The notes beneath the pieces are model-generated. The model was not told the DNA's origin, searched no databases, and saw nothing but the letters and a program-made list of their open reading frames with translations. Of a DNA stretch of 64,000 nt, positions 26,709 to 33,870 are shown one piece after another. The stretch's first letter is position 1. Each line of letters starts with the position of its first letter. The DNA lies in NCBI RefSeq assembly GCF_004023625.1, contig NZ_RPDJ01000006.1, forward strand, positions 124,001 through 188,000, in the 5' to 3' direction. Both the position numbers and the translations under genes were made by a program. The stretch is from Streptomyces cavernae (lineage in GTDB: Bacteria > Actinomycetota > Actinomycetes > Streptomycetales > Streptomycetaceae).

Positions 26709-27904
26709 CGGCGCCCCCTCGACATCCCGAGCCGCATCGTCGCCACCAGCTCCCGCTGCACCTCGCTCACCCCGCCCCCGAACGTGTTGATCTGTGCCGC
26801 CCTGTTCATCCGCTCCAGCTCTCCGTCCCCGAACGCCTCCGGGGAACCGGAGCGGATCAGGCCCGCCTCCCCCAGAATTTCCTGGCACATTCGATACACC
26901 GCGACCGCCGACTCGGTTCCCGCGAACTTCACGCCGCTCGCGTCGCCGGGCGCGAGTCGACCCGCCCCGACATCACCCACCAAACGCCAGTTGAGCAGGC
27001 GTGTTGCCGCCAGCCGGGCATGTATCTCGGCCAGTTTGGATCGCACCCACGGCTCGTCAACCCGACGCCGCCCGGTCACTGGATCGGCTGTACGGGCCGC
27101 CGCGAGCACCGCCGCGTAGAAGTCCTCGGCCTGCATCCCGATCGCGGCGAGCGCGACCCGCTCGTGGTTGAGCTGGTTGGTGATCAGGTTCCAGCCGCCG
27201 TTCTCCTCACCGACGAGGTGGGAGGCGGGCACGCGGATCCCGTCGTAGTACGTGGCCGTCGTCGTCAGCCCGCCCACGGTCTCGATCGGCGTCCAGGAGA
27301 AGCCGGGCGCGGAGGTCGGCACGAGGATGATGGAGATGCCCTGGTGCTTGGGCGCGTCGGGAGCGGTGCGGCAGGCGAGCCAAATCCAGTCGGCGTTCTG
27401 GGCGTTCGAGGTGAAGACCTTCTGCCCGTCGATGAGCCAGGCGTCACCGTCCCGGCCGCTCACATCGCCCGCCTCCGGGCCTGCAACACGCACCGCCCTG
27501 GTTCGCAGCGCCGCCAGATCCGTCCCCGCCGACGGCTCCGAGTAGCCGATCGCGAAGACGACGTCCCCGCTGAGGATGCGCGGCAGGAAGTACGCCTTCT
27601 GCTCGTCACTCCCGTACCTCATGAGCGTCGGCCCCACCGTGTTCAGCGTGACCATCGAAACCGGGGCGCCGGCACGGTAGGCCTCGTCGAAGAAGACGAA
27701 CTGCTCGTCCGCTCCACGCCCCTGCCCTCCGTATCGGACCGGCCACCCGAGGCCCAGCAGCCCGTCCGCGCCTATGCGCCGCAGCAGGGTGCGCTGAGCC
27801 GCGGCATCCGAGGCGGAGGGCGGCCCGTCCGGCATCAGATTCCTGAAGTAGGCACGGAGTTCGGCGCGCAGTCGCTGCTGGCGCTCGGTGGGGGCGAGGT
27901 GCAC
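26705..27904 (-). CDS. Acyl-CoA dehydrogenase (ChsE2/FadE29-like)
   Basis: 399-residue FAD-dependent acyl-CoA dehydrogenase and first gene of the five-gene operon. The N-domain contains GLLGLGWPVRYGGQGRGADEQFVFFDEAYRAGAPVS, the FAD/substrate motifs are FAIGYSEPSAGTDLAALRTRAV and WLIDGQKVFTSNAQNADWIWLACRT, and the C-domain ends INTFGGGVSEVQRELVATMRLGMSRG. GTG start after GGGAGGG. Together with the FadE28-like subunit it probably forms a heteromeric dehydrogenase for an unusual CoA substrate. A palindromic operator candidate lies 47 bp upstream. Confidence 0.88.
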   Translation of the reverse strand: MHLAPTERQQRLRAELRAYFRNLMPDGPPSASDAAAQRTLLRRIGADGLLGLGWPVRYGGQGRGADEQFVFFDEAYRAGAPVSMVTLNTVGPTLMRYGSDEQKAYFLPRILSGDVVFAIGYSEPSAGTDLAALRTRAVRVAGPEAGDVSGRDGDAWLIDGQKVFTSNAQNADWIWLACRTAPDAPKHQGISIILVPTSAPGFSWTPIETVGGLTTTATYYDGIRVPASHLVGEENGGWNLITNQLNHERVALAAIGMQAEDFYAAVLAAARTADPVTGRRRVDEPWVRSKLAEIHARLAATRLLNWRLVGDVGAGRLAPGDASGVKFAGTESAVAVYRMCQEILGEAGLIRSGSPEAFGDGELERMNRAAQINTFGGGVSEVQRELVATMRLGMSRGRR

Positions 27905-28253
27905 GGTGGCGGCCCTCCCGGACCTCGTACGAACAACGGAGCAACGGTTTCTGACTGTCCGTCAGATAGTGGTGGGTGTCAAGGTCACGGACGGCACACA
28001 GGACCCCGACCACGCGGCGCCACGCCACCGCTCGACGACGCCCCACCGCCTCACCCCTCACCCCTCACCCCTCAGCCTTGCGCCCAACCGCAGGCTGACA
28101 CCGGTACCGCCACAGACAGCAGCACCGGCGCGGGCACCGACACCGACACCCAGCCAGACGTTCGATTTATTGCCACAGAAGACCCGAACACCTGCGCCGC
28201 CTGTTCGAACAAACCCCCTTCCCTTCTTCGAACATTCGTACGAAAATGAAGCC
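27905..28253. promoter_or_regulatory. Divergent control region of the igr-like operon with palindromic operator
   Basis: 349 bp between the divergent operon and primase-polymerase genes. At 27951-27965 the palindrome CTGACTGTCCGTCAG lies 47 bp before the operon start, the arrangement expected of a TetR-family repressor site. Near 28047-28073 a 7-bp unit CACCCCT is repeated three times. No regulator gene is adjacent, so the controlling protein would act in trans. Confidence 0.5.
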
Positions 28254-29120
28254 ATGGCCACCCATGACCGGCAGGCCACGACCATGGCCCTCGCACACGC
28301 CCTGTCCGCAGCCGAGCGCGGACTGGCCGTCATCCCGTTGTCCCGCACCAAACTGCCCGCCCTCCGCTCACCGCATCGCGACGACCCCGTACCGACCCCC
28401 TGCCACGGCGAGTGCGGACGTCTCGGGCACGGCGTGTACGACGCCACGACCGACTCGCACCGCATCCGAGAGCTGTTCGCCGCCGCCCCCTGGGCCACCG
28501 GTTACGGGATCGCGTGCGGACTCCATCCACACCACCTCATCGGCATCGACCTGGACACCAAGTCCGGCACGGATTCCTCCGCGGCCCTGCGCGAACTGGC
28601 ACTGCGGCATCTGTTCACCATCCCGGCCACTGTGGTGGTGATCACGCCAAGCGGCGGACGCCACATCTGGCTGAGCGGCCCGCCGGACGTCGTCGTTCCC
28701 AACTCGGCGGGGCGGCTTGCGCCCGGCATCGACGTCCGGGGCGCCGGCGGCTACCTCGTCGGCCCCGGATCACGCACCGAGCACGGCGTCTACAGCACGG
28801 CCCCCGGCACGGCCCACCTCGCACCCGCCCCTTGCCCGCCCTCATTGCTGCGCCTCCTGATGCCCCCGCCCCGGGCACATCACTCGACACCGTCGTCCAC
28901 CGGTCGGCACGGTCAGGGTTTAGTGCAATTCGTCCTGGCGGCGCATGAGGGGCAACGCAACACCCGCCTCTTCTGGGCGGCCTGCCGCGCCTACGAGAAC
29001 GGCATCGGATCGGAACTGGTCACACCCCTCGCGGACGCGGCCGTGCGCACGGGCCTCACGGAACGCGAAGCCCGCGCGACGATCGCCTCCGCGGCGCGCC
29101 TGACGGGCCACCGCCCCTGA
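28254..29120 (+). CDS. Stand-alone bifunctional primase-polymerase domain protein
   Basis: 288 residues with a prim-pol (archaeo-eukaryotic primase-like) N-terminal domain: AAERGLAVIPLSRTKLPAL opens the fold, GYGIACGLHPHHLIGIDLDTKSG carries the catalytic acidic pair, and TPSGGRHIWLSGPP the nucleotide-binding strand. The C-terminal helices (GQRNTRLFWAACRAYENG...LTEREARATIASAAR) form the usual small primase C-terminal domain. There is no helicase domain. Sits outside the integrative element, 580 bp left of its attachment site; it is either a core gene of the genus or a leftover of another element. Confidence 0.83.
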   Translation: MATHDRQATTMALAHALSAAERGLAVIPLSRTKLPALRSPHRDDPVPTPCHGECGRLGHGVYDATTDSHRIRELFAAAPWATGYGIACGLHPHHLIGIDLDTKSGTDSSAALRELALRHLFTIPATVVVITPSGGRHIWLSGPPDVVVPNSAGRLAPGIDVRGAGGYLVGPGSRTEHGVYSTAPGTAHLAPAPCPPSLLRLLMPPPRAHHSTPSSTGRHGQGLVQFVLAAHEGQRNTRLFWAACRAYENGIGSELVTPLADAAVRTGLTEREARATIASAARLTGHRP

Positions 29121-29269
29121 GCCCGCCGGGGTGCGCCCCACCCGGGCCGGCCCCGGGGGTTGGCCGACCGGTGAGCCGTGACCGCAGCGAGGCGGTCTGC
29201 GTACGCGCTCAGGCGCGCACGCGGCTGCGCGGTCGGGTGCGGGATCATCGGCGGTCGCGAATCGGCGCG

Positions 29270-29640
29270 ACGCGTTCCCCGGCCGGCGGTATGCGGCGGT
29301 CAGGCATGGCCGCTCGGACCAGAGCGGCCGCGACAGCCCAGGCAGCGGCCGGCAGCAGCAGTCAGGCCCCCAGCCGGACGGCACGGCGCGTGCGGCTCGT
29401 GACCGGAGTGACCGCGGTGCTGCGCGCCGCCGGGCCGTCGAGGAGAAAGGCGATGCCGGTGACGGCGAATACCGCACACGCCCGCATCAGTACGGCGGCC
29501 GCCTCGGCATCCGGGTGGGCCGAGACCAGTCGTGGGACGGCTGCCGCCGCCACGCAGCAGGCAGCTCCGCAGATCAGGGCAGAGTGCGGGCTGCGCGCAT
29601 CTCGGGCGGATCAGTGCGTAACCACTACCCCAACCGGACG
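29270..29640 (-). pseudogene. Fragment of an ABC-2-type membrane permease
   Basis: Minus-strand translation gives AVLMRACAVFAVTGIAFLLDGPAARSTAVTP..TRRAVRLGA, then an in-frame TGA near 29362, and continues in the same frame as LLLPAAAWAVAAALVRAAMPDRRIPPAG before losing gene-like character. This is the pattern of the middle of an actinobacterial ABC-2 permease; both ends are missing and the frame is interrupted. It directly abuts the left attachment site of the integrative element, so insertion or a flanking deletion may have removed its 5' end. Confidence 0.5.
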
Positions 29641-29702
29641 CCGCCCAACACAACGGCCCCGACCATATGACCTGATCAAGGGCCGTTCGTACTGCTCATC
29701 GT

Positions 29703-29759
29703 GCGGTGGGTGTGGGATTTGAACCCACGGTGACATCGCTGCCACGACGGTTTTCAAGA
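29703..29759. repeat. Left attachment site (displaced tRNA-Ser 3' half)
   Basis: A 32-bp block (29703-29734) is identical to 45226-45257 in the intact tRNA, and a further 19-bp block (29741-29759, GCCACGACGGTTTTCAAGA) is identical to 45262-45280. The variable-arm bases between them differ (9 versus 7 when aligned on GCC). It carries the T-arm, variable arm and anticodon loop but no 5' half. Confidence 0.88.
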
Positions 29760-30145
29760 GCGTCGCCATTTCGCGGTCCCTCGGCCCTTGACCTGCATGA
29801 ACTTCTTGGTCAAGCAGGTGCTGTGCCTTCTTGGCCCACAGATGGCCCACAGCCTGCTGTCGCCCCACCGCCCAGCACGCTCGGAACTAACCCCTGAGGG
29901 CCGTAATCAACGGGGCCGCGGCTGACACGAGACCTGCCACTGCTGTTGTGCCGGCGGGCCAAAGCACGGCCCTGTTGCGTCGAGCTTCGGCAGTCTCCTC
30001 GTTTGAGAGGCCCGTCCATCTTCGTCACGGCGGTACTTCACCCCTTCGGCCCGACCCTGCCAAGTTAGGCCCTAGAAGCTGGGCCCCGCCCTCGCCGTTG
30101 CCTTACAGAAGTATGGTCATGCTTTTTGGGGCAACTGCCGCTGGT
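29760..30145. other. Left end of the element: putative integrase arm-type site, otherwise empty
   Basis: 386 bp with no gene-like frame. At 29832-29849 lies TGGCCCACAGATGGCCCA, an 18-bp sequence present again at 45092-45109 near the right end, each containing TGGCCCA twice. The paired placement 73 and 117 bp inside the two att cores fits arm-type integrase binding sites. Confidence 0.55.
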
Positions 30146-30517
30146 TCAGAGGATCCTGATCCATTCTGCTCTCACCCCGCCGGGGTTGTTCGGGAAGGTC
30201 ATGACGGTCCACTTGTTGATCCCGTCGGCGGGCTGCCACCTTCCGTCCCCGAACCACTGGACGCGGTTGTTGCCAGTCGAGATCCGGTGGATCCACGCAT
30301 GGCCGCCGGGCAGGAGGACCTGTCCGGCGTTGGCGAAGCACAGATCGGGGGAGTAGCCGACGCCGCCGTCGTGCCACGTGACCTGCACGAAGTCGCTCCG
30401 GCCGCAGTCCACCTTGTTCATAGCGAACGCGTCCGCCTCCGTGACGGCGGTCAGCGAGGCCGTCAGCGCCAAGGTCGTCGTCGCGGCCAGAGCCGCCCGC
30501 TTGGCGATTTGTTTCAT
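30146..30517 (-). CDS. Secreted beta/gamma-crystallin-like protein (SKLP/AKP-like)
   Basis: 123-residue secreted protein. Signal peptide MKQIAKRAALAATTTLALTA to about residue 30, then one small domain MNKVDCGRSDFVQVTWHDGG...LCFANAG...IHRISTGNNRVQW...NKWTVMTFPNN. The paired Cys (DCG...DLCF) and the RISTGNN and KWTVMTFP segments recall the Streptomyces killer-toxin-like/metalloproteinase-inhibitor crystallin fold, known for cytotoxic or inhibitor activity toward fungi or proteases. ATG 30517 is supported by GGAG. Carried as cargo at the left end of the element; AT content is above its surroundings, consistent with transfer. Confidence 0.7.
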   Translation of the reverse strand: MKQIAKRAALAATTTLALTASLTAVTEADAFAMNKVDCGRSDFVQVTWHDGGVGYSPDLCFANAGQVLLPGGHAWIHRISTGNNRVQWFGDGRWQPADGINKWTVMTFPNNPGGVRAEWIRIL

Positions 30518-30750
30518 GGGAGTTCTCCGCGTTCTGTAAGTCGACAAGAGTCGAATCGGTCGACTGTTAATACGAGCCGACGGTGGACCAGGTTGCTTCA
30601 CCACAGCAGATTTTTTTCTCGGCCTCTCGCTCCAACCCTTCAGGTAACGCCACCATCAGGTCAACAGACGGGCATTTTCAGACGTAGTACACACGCTCCA
30701 GTAAATCAGTGGCTAGTTGGGCATACTGACAAGCGGAGAGAAACCGCCAT

Positions 30751-31359
30751 GTGCGCTATCTGATACCGAAAATGGGGGCACTTGTGATCGTCCGGCGCTA
30801 CCTAGACGAAGATGACGAACTGACCCAGCACCTTACCCACCAGCTCAACACTCCGCTGGACTGGCCAAAGGACGGGGGATTTAACACCGAGCACGTTGCT
30901 AGGATTGCCTCCGCTGCAGCCTGTGACGTCTCATACAACCAAGCGGCCAACGGTCATCTGGTCGACCTCTTCGCCGCGCTCCCTCTGCCAGGCACCCCCG
31001 AAGGGGATGAGTTCTGGCGTTCGCTCAGGGATGCGGGAGGTAGTGCCGCCTGGAACATCGTTCCCGCCAACGCGGGTGGCCCTTTCTTCGACTACCTGCT
31101 CAACGGGAATGAAGCGGGCATTGCTGGCCGTGTGCTCAGCTTTCTGGAAAAGCTTGACGACCAGCAGCGCGACGCCGTGGCCGAAGTGATTGGCCGCGCA
31201 CTGGACCGCAACACGTTCGCAGCAGGTGGCCGGTACCTCGGGATGCTGTGGCTGCGTGACGCCGAGACCACTGCCTGGCATGTCCTGCTCGCCAGTCGCC
31301 GGACGCACGAAACAGAGGACGACCGCAAGCGATTCCGTGAAGCGTGGAGCAACGCCTGA
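30751..31359 (+). CDS. Hypothetical cargo protein, 202 residues
   Basis: Unrecognised cytoplasmic protein without membrane segments. It has an acidic N-terminus (LVIVRRYLDEDDELTQHLTHQL), mostly helical prediction by eye, and an ordered C-terminal part (LSFLEKLDDQQRDAVAEVIGRALDRNTF...YLGMLWLRDAE). The GTG at 30751 has GGAGAG 10 nt upstream; ATG 30772 or GTG 30784 are possible later starts. Only slightly less GC-rich than the transfer genes. Followed by a strong terminator, so it is its own transcription unit. Position in the cargo zone suggests a non-essential or defence-related role, which is only a guess. Confidence 0.6.
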   Translation: MRYLIPKMGALVIVRRYLDEDDELTQHLTHQLNTPLDWPKDGGFNTEHVARIASAAACDVSYNQAANGHLVDLFAALPLPGTPEGDEFWRSLRDAGGSAAWNIVPANAGGPFFDYLLNGNEAGIAGRVLSFLEKLDDQQRDAVAEVIGRALDRNTFAAGGRYLGMLWLRDAETTAWHVLLASRRTHETEDDRKRFREAWSNA

Positions 31360-31380
31360 GCGCCGAATTGGGATGTCGCA

Positions 31381-31412
31381 GCAGCCCGCCCAGATCGATC
31401 CGGGCGGGCTGC
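31381..31412. terminator. Intrinsic terminator after the 202-residue cargo gene
   Basis: Perfect 11-bp stem GCAGCCCGCCC/GGGCGGGCTGC with a 10-nt loop, 21 bp past the stop codon at 31359. Confidence 0.75.
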
Positions 31413-31575
31413 CCTCCGGTGACATCGAGGGTCAGAGCCGGGCGCATTCAGAGCGGCAAACACGCCCCCTAGGAACAGCACCGCTTTCGGGGCTGCACCT
31501 GGTCGTAAACCCCGTAGCATGAAACTCCGCTGTGATGCCGAGATTTTCGAACCGAGGCCGTTGCGCCCCCGAGTC

Positions 31576-32262
31576 TTATCCTCGCAGCCCCGCACGACTC
31601 GAACTCTCCAGAAGAGCTGCCACAGTCTCGGCGGTCCAGTGACCGACCGCCCCGGGACGTGACGCCAGATACTGGGCGATGTGCTCGCTTGGCCATCCGT
31701 GAGCCTCGGCCAGGCCGGAACCGAGGTGACGCAGGTAGTTCGCGGCCGGCGGGTTCCACTCAACGTCATCCATGGCCCATGGGGCTGTGAAAGTCAGCAC
31801 CGGATGTCCATCGAGATAGCCCGGACAGACCAGCGTTTCGTATCGCCCGCGGCCCATCACGGCTCGGCCTGTGGCGAGCACCTTGCCCAGGTCGAGGTTC
31901 TCCCCTGGCTTCCGGTACATCTCTTGTGCCGCAATGTCCGAGAACTGTTCGGCCGTGACCAGGTACGCCCGAGCGGCCATCTGGTCGTCGACGTTCGGAT
32001 CATAGAAGGCCATGCCACCGGTCCACGCCTGAGACTCCAGGGCGAAGTACAGCTCACCGGGGAGCATGACCGGGTCCATACGCTCAGGTGGGCTCCCGTC
32101 ACGACAGCCGGGGTACGTGCGACGCCCCCCGGGCGGCTGACCGCCCGAGAGGTAGTAAGACAGGCGTTTCAAGTGCATGTTGGAGCCGAACGCCGCGTAC
32201 CAGACCTGCGCCGGCTCGGCCGGTTCTGGTACGCGGCGATCGAGTTGCCTAGGGATGATCAA
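31576..32262 (-). CDS. Gamma-glutamylcyclotransferase-fold protein
   Basis: 228 residues. VWYAAFGSNMHLKRLSYYLSGG near the N-terminus is the YGSN substrate-loop motif of the GGCT/BtrG-like fold, which cleaves gamma-glutamyl amides or similar groups; the remainder (GMAFYDPNVDDQMAARAYLVTAEQFSDIAAQEM) fits that fold. In Streptomyces such proteins are sometimes labelled histone deacetylase, which the sequence does not support. No ATG or GTG precedes the domain, so TTG 32262 is taken as start, three bases after the GntR stop, implying translational coupling with the regulator. Confidence 0.7.
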   Translation of the reverse strand: MIIPRQLDRRVPEPAEPAQVWYAAFGSNMHLKRLSYYLSGGQPPGGRRTYPGCRDGSPPERMDPVMLPGELYFALESQAWTGGMAFYDPNVDDQMAARAYLVTAEQFSDIAAQEMYRKPGENLDLGKVLATGRAVMGRGRYETLVCPGYLDGHPVLTFTAPWAMDDVEWNPPAANYLRHLGSGLAEAHGWPSEHIAQYLASRPGAVGHWTAETVAALLESSSRAGLRG

Positions 32263-32265
32263 GAG

Positions 32266-33030
32266 TCACTCTGCCGGGACGTCGTAGCGGATGATGTGGC
32301 GATCCCCAGGCAAAACGGTGATCATGACACGAAGTGCGCGACCGTCCTTGTCGTAGCCGGTGCGCCGATGCACGGCAACCGGGGTTCCGGCAGGGAGCCC
32401 GAGCTTCTCAGACTCGGTGCGTGTCGGCATGCGAACCGTGATTTCGTCCTGGTAGTGCTCCTGGATCAGTCCACTGCTGGCCAGGACCCCACCGGGAGCT
32501 GACACGTCTTCAGGCAGCATCAACGGCGTCCCCCTGACGAGTTCCTCGGGGAAGTACGAATCGGCAAGAGCGTACGGCTCCTGGTCCACGTACCTGACGC
32601 GTTCCCGGACAACGGTCAGAGCAGTCTCGGGGTCGAGACCTAGTTGCTCGGCAACTTCGGTCGGTGGGCGCCTGATCGACACGTTGACCTCTTGGCGAGG
32701 CTTTCGGCCGCTCTCGGCAACCACGGTTGCCCACTGATCACCGTTGCTGTGTGTGGAGTTGTGTCGCGATCGAGATTCGAGCACCGACCAGTCCCAGATT
32801 GCGGCTGGGTGCTTCTTCCTCACGAAGCTTCCGCGCCCCTGGCCGGCGACCACCAGGCCCTCGTCCGTCAGCCGTCTGAGGGCCAGTCGGATCGTGTTCC
32901 GACTGGCGTCGTACTGCGCCATCAACTGGTGCTCAGTCGGCAGTTGTTGGCCGGGCTCCAGTTCCCCTGTGTCGATGAGATGCCGCAGCTCATCGGCGAT
33001 GCGGTGGTAACGCGGAGTCTGCTCGCCCAC
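32266..33030 (-). CDS. GntR/UTRA transcriptional regulator of the element
   Basis: 254-residue regulator. The winged-helix domain is YHRIADELRHLIDTGELEPGQQLPTEHQLMAQYDASRNTIRLALRRLTDEGLVVAGQGRGSFV, and the UTRA effector domain starts around residue 95 (RQEVNVSIRRPPTEVAEQLGLD). GTG 33030 is set by GGGAGG nine nt upstream; the frame continues further but without support. It is divergent from the transfer operon, and a 17-bp inverted pair flanks the shared promoter region, as expected of an autoregulated KorSA-like repressor. The ligand that would release repression is unknown. Confidence 0.9.
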   Translation of the reverse strand: MGEQTPRYHRIADELRHLIDTGELEPGQQLPTEHQLMAQYDASRNTIRLALRRLTDEGLVVAGQGRGSFVRKKHPAAIWDWSVLESRSRHNSTHSNGDQWATVVAESGRKPRQEVNVSIRRPPTEVAEQLGLDPETALTVVRERVRYVDQEPYALADSYFPEELVRGTPLMLPEDVSAPGGVLASSGLIQEHYQDEITVRMPTRTESEKLGLPAGTPVAVHRRTGYDKDGRALRVMITVLPGDRHIIRYDVPAE

Positions 33031-33052
33031 GTTGAACCTCCCAAGCTTTGAC

Positions 33053-33142
33053 GGACTTGTTCCAACAACATACGCCGAAACGCTTGCGCTTCCCAAGCGA
33101 GGCATGCAAACTCATGACCCATCAGGTTGTTGGAACAAGTCC
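33053..33142. promoter_or_regulatory. Operator pair for the GntR regulator
   Basis: GGACTTGTTCCAACAAC at 33053-33069 and its exact reverse complement at 33126-33142, 56 bp apart. The core TTGTTCCAACAA is itself partly symmetric (TTGTT/AACAA). One copy lies 23 bp before the regulator GTG, the other at the start of the transfer-operon leader, so one protein could repress both directions. Confidence 0.7.
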
Positions 33143-33423
33143 AACTGCTGGATCTGCACCACCTTCTGATGTGACGTCACCGCCCGGAGGGCCCCGTGAA
33201 ACGGGTTCGAAGGAAGCGGCCGTTCCTTGAGAACTGAACAGAGTGCTTTGAGATCGACAGGGCTATCACGCCCCGTCCCCGCGACGGCCGGGTGATGACC
33301 GTCGACGACCGTTCATGGTCGTTCTGCTGGCGCCGAGCAGTGCGCATAGGGCGCCCCGATACCTCGAGGCTCGGGCCCGATGGCCGTGGCGACGGCTACC
33401 GGGGAAGTCCTCGGTCCTCAGCC

Positions 33424-33472
33424 GCCCCGGCATCCAGCCGTGAGGGCGCCGGATCAAATCCGGCCCGGGGCA
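33424..33472 (+). ncRNA. tRNA-like acceptor/T-arm structure
   Basis: GCCCCGG pairs with CCGGGGC, enclosing a T-arm GCCGG-ATCAAAT-CCGGC that stacks directly on the 3' strand, with a following A at the discriminator position. This is the acceptor-T half of a tRNA, with T55, C56 and A58 equivalents kept, but only 17 nt replace the D and anticodon arms. An alternative 5' strand (GCCCCGA at 33353) would give a 120-nt molecule. A competing stem CCTCA/TGAGG (33416-33420/33441-33445) overlaps it. Not a normal tRNA gene. Confidence 0.4.
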
Positions 33473-33537
33473 CTCCGGCCGCTGATCTCGCGGCCGTGCC
33501 GCGCGGCTCTCGCGCGGTCTTCCACTACAACGGCGCG

Positions 33538-33567
33538 CACCCTCCGGAGTAGCCGCTCCGGAGGGTG
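33538..33567 (+). terminator. Terminator-like hairpin just before the transfer operon
   Basis: CACCCTCCGGAG/CTCCGGAGGGTG, a 12-bp perfect stem with a 6-nt loop, followed by CTTTC. It lies 39 bp upstream of the first gene, inside its leader, so it would act as an attenuator. Confidence 0.65.
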
Positions 33568-33606
33568 CTTTCGGGCCGTACCACCTGCAAGGGAGAACAC
33601 GACCCA

Positions 33607-33870
33607 ATGAGCCACATCGTCACTGTTCAGGAAGCTGTTACCGCGTTCGCTGATTGGCTGGAGCCGACGGATGCGGAGCTGGACGCGATCGACCGGGAGA
33701 TGCCGGTCATCGCCGCGGACATCGAGTTGATGGACGCCTACATCGCCACTCTCGACCGCACCCCGAGCGAGCTGGACACGCGCCGGCTGCGCCGGGCCCG
33801 CCGCCGGGCGCTGGCCGCGCGAGTGGAGCTGACCAACCTGTCCGCCCCGGCCACGGGGGTGAGCGCGTGA
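33607..33870 (+). CDS. Small conserved AICE protein (DUF6284-like)
   Basis: 87-residue acidic-then-basic helical protein: TVQEAVTAFADWLEPTDAELDAIDREMPVIAADIELMDAYIATLDRTPSELDTRRLRRARRRAL. This matches a small family found near the start of transfer operons in Streptomyces integrative elements. Function unknown; the C-terminal Arg-rich helix could touch nucleic acid. It is the first gene of the operon, directly after the attenuator-like hairpin, and its stop overlaps the next start (GTGA). Confidence 0.75.
   Translation: MSHIVTVQEAVTAFADWLEPTDAELDAIDREMPVIAADIELMDAYIATLDRTPSELDTRRLRRARRRALAARVELTNLSAPATGVSA

Larger units (their letters stand above)
33143..33606 (+). promoter_or_regulatory. 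Long structured leader of the transfer operon
   Basis: 464 bp without a gene. In order: palindrome GTGACGTCAC (33171-33180), hairpin CCCGT-GAA-ACGGG near 33193-33205, the segment CGTTCCTTGAGAACTGAACA (33221-33240) followed by GAGTGCTTTGAG, which resembles the antitermination region of actinobacterial rRNA leaders, a tRNA-like fold at 33424-33472 and a terminator-like hairpin at 33538-33567. The first gene starts at 33607. The order suggests transcription must be made termination-resistant before entering the operon. Confidence 0.5.

Noticed and set aside
29171..29722. Plus-strand frame of about 180 codons near the left att
   Set aside because: It runs antisense to the ABC-2-like fragment and into the tRNA half; composition is Ala/Arg/Thr shadow sequence with no ribosome site.
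31576..32262. Histone-deacetylase label sometimes attached to this protein group
   Set aside because: No deacetylase zinc motifs are visible; the YAAFGSNM loop supports a GGCT-type fold instead.
33353..33472. A complete tRNA gene in the element leader
   Set aside because: Only the acceptor and T-arm pair convincingly; no 7-nt anticodon loop in a 5-bp stem can be placed, and the full span would be 120 nt.
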